The notes under the pieces: model-generated
What the model was told of the DNA's origin: nothing
Seen by the model: the letters and a program-made list of their open reading frames with translations, nothing else
Database searches by the model: none
Translations under genes and position numbers: made by a program
NCBI GenBank assembly: GCA_946122785.1
Contig: CAMGYJ010000009.1
Coordinates: 24,959,633-25,023,632, forward strand
Length of the DNA: 64,000 nt
Direction: 5' to 3'
DNA from: Linum tenue
Lineage: Eukaryota > Streptophyta > Magnoliopsida > Malpighiales > Linaceae
Shown here: in pieces, positions 56,760 to 64,000 of the stretch
Layout: each line of letters begins with the position of its first letter
How positions within the stretch are numbered: position 1 is the first letter of the stretch

Positions 56760-58438
56760 ATTACGAAAGATTTGTGAAAATTGAAATACATTCATCGCTT
56801 ATTTTTCAACTCAAATATATAATCCAACAATCATGTAAATTGGTCACTAATTCTATTATGAAAATTGTTGTTGATTAACTTCATACTAAATAAAGTAATT
56901 TAACAAATTGCAGTTGCAACACATGCGTCATTACAATTTTCGAATGTATGTCAGAATGCATTCAAATACGTGTTTCTAAGTAAAAGCATTTTAGTGAACT
57001 AAACACATAAAAACGTAAGATTTTAATTTGTAAAGTACAATTTTCACTACATTGATTGTATAGTTCACCTAGGTACATTAAGTACTTTCTCTATTGTTGT
57101 GTCGCATATGTTCACTTGATTTATACTTAAAAGATTATTGATACATGTATGTAATCATCTGTAGTAAAATTGAGTTGGATCCGGTTTAAATATTTATTTT
57201 GTTTCCGATACCATCATGAAAAGTGTAAACATAAGCGAGAGTCAGGACTTAAAAAAATAACTAATTAATTAAACTCAAAATTTTGCCACCTACCTGAAAT
57301 AAGTAGAGACCCATTAAAATTTAGATTATTAAGAAAAGGAGTCCGATTGCACAGTCGTTTGTGAAAATAATTAGGCCCATTTGATTATAGGAAAAAATAG
57401 GCCCATTACACAGCCGTCAGTGAAAATAATTAGCCCATCAAAATTATTGTAAAGGAGCAAAGGATCCTTCCGTCCTTTGCGCATGAGCCAAGAAAAAGGG
57501 AATTATGTGTCCTTTGCGCATGAGCCAAGAAAAAGGGAATTATGTGGGTTCTGGAATGGAATCTCCATATATGTTTTGTTAGAGGTGTTAAAATGTAAAG
57601 CGAAATTTTTAATGTACTAAAATATAATTTTTCACATATGATGCTGGACCTATTTGTATCTTCTTGAAAACTTCAGGTACTAAAATGTAACTTTGGCTGT
57701 CAACGACCATCGTGTACCAACAAGCAATCCCAGTTTACAGCATCTGAAATTCATGTTCCTCTGTTTAGTAAGACCCAGTTCACTCGGTGAAAGATGAAGC
57801 ATACCTGAAGCTGGTTGGTCTCGGGTCGATTGGAGACGAAAACACTCAAGACGTCGGGCGCTTGCCGGAGTGGGTTTCTGGTTGTCTAGGTTTCAAGAAG
57901 TAGGCTTGATGCAAGGTTTCATGTATGATGAGGTTGATCTTATTAAACGAGCAAGAATGAAACAAACTGACAGTTTATTCCAATGACCAACTTCACACTT
58001 TTATACAAGACTTGAGACTCGCTGATCATAACCCCATTACACTACAAATCAGCTTCCATAATCAGCTGCTTGATTACTAAGTTACTTAACCGCTAATAGA
58101 CTCGAACGTCACACAATACAAAGTTTGGTGACTAAACTGAAACAAACCAAAACAACCCAGTTTTATTATTTACAGACTCAACAAGTTTAAACTTCAAATG
58201 CTGGCACCAATACTAAAGCCATGCCTTCTGCACCAACACTTATAGGGTAAGTCAATCATATTTTAGAATCCACCATCATTTTATTTCCAAAAATCTATCT
58301 AGGGTTTCTGATCCTTGTTTAACAATGCCATGTAACACCTTTTAAGTTGCGTTTACAAGATTAGGAAATGATTAGTACACTTAATTACAAAAAGTTAATT
58401 TAGAATTTCTGTAATTACATCTCAATCGGCCGGAATTC
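56760..58438. other. Non-coding region
   Basis: No gene is seen. A 37-base tandem duplication (starts at 57473 and 57510, TCCTTTGCGCATGAGCCAAG) is nearly perfect. Confidence 0.5.
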
Positions 58439-58509
58439 GGGATTTCCTACAATAACTTGAAGTAAGGTAACTTGAATTTTTTTACCTGATATAGCAGGTT
58501 TCACAGGTC

Positions 58510-59440
58510 GCATTACGTAAAATACAACAGGTATTACGTAATGGTTACGTAACATATGGTAATCTTACGTAACAGTTGTAAAAGATCATTACGGAAGTCT
58601 TACGTAATAGAATGTGACTTTACGTTATGAGTATTAACCTCGTGTTACGTAAAATGCTAAGTCATTACGGAATCCTTACGTAACGCTACTGATTTAACTG
58701 TTACGTAAGAAATAACTGTCGTTCCGTAACCTTTACGTAATGGAAGCTCTTTTTAAGTAATGAGTATTAACCTCGCGTTACGTAAAGTGTTAAGTCATTA
58801 CGGAAGCCTTAGGTAACGCTTCTGATTTAACTGTTACGTAAGGAATAACTATCGTTCCGTAACCTTTACGTAATGAATATGTATTTTACGTAACAGTTGT
58901 AAAAGATCATTACGGAAGTCTTACGTAATAGAATGTGACTTTACGTAATGAGTATTAACCTCGCGTTACGTAAAATGCTAAGTCGTTACGGAAGCCTTAC
59001 GTAACGCTACTGATTTAATTGTTACGTAAGAAATAAATGTCGTTCCGTAACCTTTACGTAATGGAAGGTCTTTTTACGTAATAAGTATTAACCTCGCGTT
59101 ACGTAAAGTGTTAAGTCATTACGGAAGCCTTACGTAACGCTTCCGATTTAACTGTTACGTAAGAAATAATTATCGTTCCGTAAACTTTACGTAATGAATA
59201 TGTATTTTACGTAACAGTTGTAAAATGTCATTACGGAAGCCTTACGCAATGAATATTAATGTAGTGTTATGTAAAGAGTTAAGTCATTATGGAAGCTTTA
59301 CGTAATGCTTCCGATTTCACTGTTACGTAAGAAATAACTTTCGTTCCGTAACCTTTATGTAATAGAAGGTCTCTTCACGTAATGAGTATTAATCTCACGT
59401 TACGTAAAGTGCTAAATCATTATGAAAGGTTTACGTAACG
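58510..59440. repeat. ACGT-palindrome array of element 2
   Basis: Dense TTACGTAA-type octamers with the spacers TTACGGAAGxCTTACGTAA and GATTTAACTGTTACGTAAGA, inverted relative to 48080-48870. A unit of roughly 370 bases also appears to recur (GATTTAACTGTTACGTAA near 58683, 58824, 58998 and 59144). Confidence 0.88.
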
Positions 59441-60040
59441 CTTCTAATTCAATAACAATTTAAATAAGGAAAAATAAATAAATATGAAAAAGGAAAGAAA
59501 AAAAACAAGAAAGGTAAGTTGTGAGGGTGGTGACCGGCAACATCTCCACAAACAACTTCTTTAATGGTGATTCCCTCGGCTTAGCCCGTGTAAACCTCTT
59601 AGGTGAGAACGGTCTTCTTTCTTCTCTTTTCTCTTCTTTCATGTTTTTGGCATGCCACTTACTTCCTTACAGGCACAGGGAAATACTCTTTGCTACTTTT
59701 TCCAGAGGAAGGGGAACGATCGGCCGATCGCGCTTGATCGAAGTGAAGGAAGATGGAAGAAAGAGGAACAAAAGAAGAACGAAGCCCTACATCGGTGTTT
59801 GAACCAGGGTATTGAGAATGTGGTATTGCTTCACCTTCCGGTAATAGAAGGTCTCTTCACGTAATGAGTATTAATCTCACGTTACGTAAAGTGCTAAATT
59901 ATTACGAAAGGTTTACGTAACGCTTCTAATTCAATAACAATTTAAATAAGGAAAGGATAAATAAGGAAAAACAAATAAATATGAAAAAGGAAAGGAAAAA
60001 AACAAGAAAGGTAAGTTGTGAGGGTGGTGACCGGCAACAT
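59362..60040. repeat. Direct repeat of about 190 bp around a 290-bp unique block
   Basis: 59362-59551 and 59843-60040 are near-identical (AGGTCTCTTCACGTAATGAG ... GAGGGTGGTGACCGGCAACA). The block between them (59552-59842) is GC-richer. It holds a plausible intron (GTGAGAAC at 59602 to TTACAG at about 59670) and a frame with no recognised domain, so it may be captured host sequence. Confidence 0.75.
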
Positions 60041-60186
60041 GAGTTACCATTGATTTTTTTCACTTATTTTTATATTTTTTTATTTCTTTAATCAATGATT
60101 TAAAATATGTTTGATCGATTTTAACGATTTAGATCTATGTAAATTATCTAACTTGAAATTATACCCAAATTATCGTAGGAGCTCCC

Positions 60187-61093
60187 GTCAGAATTCATCC
60201 AATTTGAGCATCAGCTTGGCATATTGTCATGGTCAGTTGCATCATCTTACAAACAAGTTACCCCCAGAAAACAAACTTAGAAATAAGCTGTAAACCGGCC
60301 TGTATGTGCTAATTGTGTAATTAATTATAGCGCGCGTCGTATTCCTTTCCCGTTGTCATTATAGACTGGGATTCCAATTGATAGGTTGCTTTTTTCCTTA
60401 TTGTCAAGTATCTTCCCTTTCTTCATGACATTGTTTTCTTCGTCACCTCCCTGCCCTGCGTTATTAATTAACTATGGAACAATGGAGTAGGTTTTAGTTT
60501 CCCGTTTTAATAAAGGGAGAAAGAGAGATTCCTTACGAAGACAAGAATGCTCGTTTATTATTACAAGCGGAACAGCTATTATTTGTTTTCCTTAGAGAAA
60601 TGACAAGCCTCTGGTCATAGTTTATCAGCTAATAATAATCATCTGATTAAAATGTCGTTGTGCAACTATCCCAAGGGCCAAGACTCTCTCTCTCTCTCTT
60701 TCTTTCGTGCTTGTCCCTCTGCCTCTGCTACGGTGTGATTAGTGGATAAGGTTGGAGGAATATATACAAAAACTAATGTGTACAATAATTATAGTGTCGT
60801 TTAGTTAATCACTGAAGTGAAGTGAAGCAAAGCAAAAGGATCACTTCTTTAATTTCATCTGACGTTACCGTGACTTTACGTGTGACGTTGTGCCATGCAC
60901 GTGTTGCTCCAGTTAAAAATGGCTCAATCATAACAAGCTTGGGAGACCCCTCTCCTTCGAGATCAACCAAATTTGATTAACATGCCGTTGTGCATCGATT
61001 CAATTTCACCATGAACAGAATATATATAATTCAGTTGATAATTTGGATTTGACATGCGAAGTCCGGTTTGTCCAGATTTACTTGGAAGTTGGG
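60187..61093. other. Non-coding region
   Basis: No supported feature beyond a short CT-rich run at about 60684-60702. Confidence 0.5.
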
Positions 61094-61764
61094 CAGTGGC
61101 GGACCCAAAAAATTTTATAGGGGTGTCCTTTAAAAAAGAAAAAAATTTAATAAAAATAAAATGTAAATAAGAAAATACCTTACTCGTACAGTTTAAAAAA
61201 GTCCATTATGTGTTTTCATATTCTGAAATAATTGTAGAATACAATTGGTGTCTACAGAGTTAAAAAATTGTCTTTATATAACCTACTAGACAATCATTCA
61301 CGAACTTATCGCATATTCGATTTGTAAACTTGTTCTTGATGTAACCCAAAGCTGAAAGACTCTTCAACACTTGTCGTACAACCATAAAATCAATACAAAT
61401 TAAGGATAGGTTGAAATTAGTTTAATTGCTAGATTTTGAAAATAATTAGAGATAGGGAATGACATTTTACTATGATACAGTGTTCAAAATCGAACAACAA
61501 ATGAGTTGTAGTTTAATGAAAATTAAGTTTATTAATAATAATAGTGCTCTAGGTTTGAATTACCCAACATACCACTTATATTCTCATACACAAATTTAAA
61601 AAATGACAGTAGAATAATCATTTTTACAAATTTCAGTGATGTCCCTCACTATCAATTATAATTTTTTTACCCATACGTAAGTTACCACCGTGGGTTGAAT
61701 AATCATTTTCCTAAAATTTAGGGGTGTCCCGAGACACCCCTAAAGCCCCGTGCGCCCGCCCCTG
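61094..61764. mobile_element. hAT-type non-autonomous element (671 bp)
   Basis: The left end CAGTGGCGGACCC and right end GCGCCCGCCCCTG are imperfect inverted repeats of the CAGxGGCGGA hAT type, with AGGGGTGTCC in both sub-ends. AGTTGGG flanks both sides (7 bases visible). The interior is AT-rich and non-coding. Confidence 0.8.
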
Positions 61765-63199
61765 AGTTGGGGTAATCGTAGACATAGGTAGGCTAGAGCC
61801 CGAACGGGATGGGTTCTAGGCGATTCTAAACTTATTATGTTTAAAGTGTCTACGGTACGTTTATTTTGGTTATTAGTTACATCATATTTTAACTATAATT
61901 TAATTATAATCAAGTGAGGAAGAATATTCCTATTGAAAAAATTATTTGACTTGGTTAATTATGTCATCTTCTCAAAACAGTTAAATAAAAAAAGTACTAA
62001 CTACTAGTCTTGAACCTGAATTTCTTTTGATTCTCAAGTGAAGTCCTTTGTGCGTTAGAGCTAACCATGTGTACTCGAAACACAGCCACATTTGTCAATA
62101 TGGATGAATTTGTCGTATAGAGAACATCGAAGTACCCCATAATGAAGAACGAAAGTTGTAGCCATTCTATATGGCAATCTTAAAATGAGTAATTAAGTAA
62201 CATTTTGGACCTCGAGCCAATGTGATCTAAAAAATCTTTATGGATTAATGTGTTCCAGTTTGCTTGCTCGTCACATATCATTAGTCCATGGTTAAATAAA
62301 AACAGACAATCTCATATTAATCATACGTAGTCAGATCAGACAAAGCTAAAAAAGGAAAAAGGGTTAGAGTTTTTTTTTTTTAATGTAAAGTAGAGGGTAC
62401 TCCATTAGAGCATCATTGCCACACAAAACGGAGAAGAAAAGCCCGACGCGTATTAACTTAATTAATATTATGTATTCATATAACTGAAGCCATATTAATT
62501 TGGATCTATGGATCTCAATAACCCTCTCTGCCTGTATATCATATGCAGACTGCCGCAGTAATGACTAGTGGAGGGGGTGCAAGTTGTGTTCCCATTAATG
62601 TCACGTCTTCATATGTATATTTTGATGTGATGTTCACATCTAAATACTAAACTATTCATTTATAAATAAATAAAAAGTCAAACCATTTTGGTTCCATTTT
62701 GACATTTACAAGGGCGAGGATGAGCCAATTATTATATCAATTCAAGCCAATCAGCAATCTGAATCTGAACGGGTAGGTTTGCACTACTTTGACTTGGGTG
62801 AACAAATGGCAATTATTTATATTTTCATTATATTCTACATGTGTAGTTAAGATTTTAAAAAATTCGGTATGATAAATGCAACAGATAAGAACCAAATCAA
62901 AGCAGAGGGCTGAGAAAATGGAAAAGATAGTTTGAAAAACTGTAAATCAAACTGGACTGATCGTAGACGGTTCAAAAGGATATGGTATGGTTTGTAGTCT
63001 GTCTTATAGAATGTATTGATTTTTTGGTTTGGTCTAGACCGTGTTTTATCGGACCAAACCGTGGATCCAACCCACTTCCTAATCCGTGTTAGCAGCTCAT
63101 TCAACCACTCTCCTAACTTTTCAACGAGCACAAATACCAACCTTTAATTTTGCTCATCTCATTCCCTCGTTCATTCATATACCACACTCCTCCATAGAG
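61765..63199. other. Non-coding region
   Basis: No gene. GGTCTAGACC/GGACCAAACC strings near 63030-63060 recur near 63720-63850 and suggest an old MITE. Confidence 0.45.
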
Positions 63200-63770
63200 T
63201 AGAGACAATTGTGTTTCCATATGACATTATGTTTATGACCTTATGGTGCAAGTTGGGTTGCTTGAACTTTGTATTTTTGTTATCTACATGGATTTATGGT
63301 ATAAAAATTATGCATGTGTGTTAGAATTTATGTTTTAGGAGGGAATTAAAGTTTTTTTCTCTGTTATTGGTTCTACTTTTTGTGTGATTGACTAAACAAA
63401 TTGTTCATTTCTCCCAATGTGGTCTACATGGTCCAGATCGTACCATATCGCACATGTGTGGTCTTGTGCAATTTTGTTTCCGCATGAGTATAGATAATTG
63501 TTTCCATTGACATTATGTTAATGTTTATACCATTATGGTGCGAGTTGAGTTGCTTGAACTTTGTGTTTATGTTATTTGTATGGATTTATGGTATCAAAAT
63601 TATGCATGCATGTTGGAATTTATATTTTAGGGGGAAATAAATGTTTTATTCTCCGTTAATGATTATGTTTTCATGTGATTGACTAACAAATTGTACATTT
63701 TTTGCTCAATGTGGTCAATATGGTCCAGACCGTAATGGACTAGACCACACAGACATGGTCTAGATGGTGT
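63200..63770. repeat. Diverged tandem duplication of about 285 bp
   Basis: 63205-63480 and 63490-63770 share ACATTATGTTxATG, TTGCTTGAACTTTGT, ATGGATTTATGGTAT, AAAATTATGCATG and GTGATTGACTAA in the same order. Both end near TGGTCCAGAxCGTA. Confidence 0.85.
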
Positions 63771-64000
63771 AGTATTTGGTCCTAGGCCTATGCTCCAGCT
63801 TCTTGGTTTGGACCATTGACCATATGTATGGTTTAGTCTGGACCAGGCCGCACTGTTTCTCAGCCTTAACTCAAAGTTAATCACGTACATAGTTTGGAGA
63901 GGTATAGAAATATATTAGTCCTATTGTTTTAGTGTCGAGTTTGGAGAGGTCCTAAAATATTTATCCTAACATTCATTCAAAATCAGGCGGGATATAGAAT

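Larger units (their letters stand above)
58439..60186. mobile_element. Mutator-like element 2 filled with TTACGTAA palindromes (1748 bp, inverted relative to element 1)
   Basis: The left end GGGATTTCCTACAATAACTT matches the inverted right end of element 1. The right end, GAAATTATACCCAAATTATC then GTAGGAGCTCCC at 60186, matches the inverted left end of element 1. The flanks CCGGAATTC (58430-58438) and TCAGAATTC (60188-60196) may be a decayed 9-base duplication. The ACGT array runs from about 58510 to 59440. No transposase. Confidence 0.82.

Overview
The window is nuclear DNA of a flowering plant, most likely a eudicot. The evidence is spliced genes with GT-AG (and some GC-AG) introns, chromovirus and Tat-type Ty3/gypsy retrotransposons, plant L1-type LINEs with RNase H, hAT, Mutator-like, Micron-like and Helitron remnants, and two genes of plant-only families. 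No bacterial or organellar features are seen. The species cannot be named from the sequence alone.

Only two ordinary host genes are well supported. The first is a 16-exon gene on + (41576-45933). It encodes a 591-aa, probably plastid-targeted, NAD(P)-binding Rossmann/CIA30 protein that resembles Arabidopsis At4g18810. The second is a single-exon gene on - (49454-49828) for a 124-aa serine-rich plant protein of unknown function. Everything else is mobile DNA, its debris, or AT-rich sequence with no visible coding content.

Layout, left to right: (1) 1-250, one copy of a dispersed repeat whose second copy is at 18781-19030. (2) 544-11275, a complete 10.7-kb Tat-lineage Ty3/gypsy element with 99%-identical LTRs and a TTACT target duplication. 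Its gag-pol runs on - and carries two stops and two frameshifts. An intact, three-exon, 844-codon gene runs antisense on + from its own TATA box, and a 48-bp tandem array lies where the two units converge. (3) 11.3-18.4 kb, AT-rich non-coding DNA with old tandem duplications and a Helitron-type 3' end. (4) 19.3-23.0 kb, a hAT transposase gene broken by three nested MITEs. (5) 23860-28757, a Reina-like chromovirus with 229-bp LTRs and a GAGGG target duplication, nearly intact except for a stop before its chromodomain. (6) 29-34 kb, hAT-type MITEs, a possible solo LTR and a second Helitron end. (7) 33.7-41.2 kb, a nest of LINEs: an RNase H relic on +, a decayed LINE on - holding two MITEs, and a 5'-truncated LINE with a 16-bp target duplication just upstream of the CIA30 gene. 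(8) 41.4-45.9 kb, the CIA30 gene, followed by four CACGTG boxes and a MITE embedded in an (AT)n array. (9) 47659-48932 and 58439-60186, two oppositely oriented Mutator-like elements filled with TTACGTAA-type palindromes. (10) 49.4-49.9 kb, the small gene. (11) 52854-54229, a Pack-MULE-like element carrying the start of a sialyltransferase-like gene. (12) 54.2-64 kb, further MITEs, a Helitron end, tandem duplications and unassigned AT-rich DNA.

The points most worth a second look are the intact antisense gene beside a broken gag-pol, the ACGT-palindrome element family, the Pack-MULE, the two GC-AG introns in one gene, and the MITE inside an AT microsatellite.
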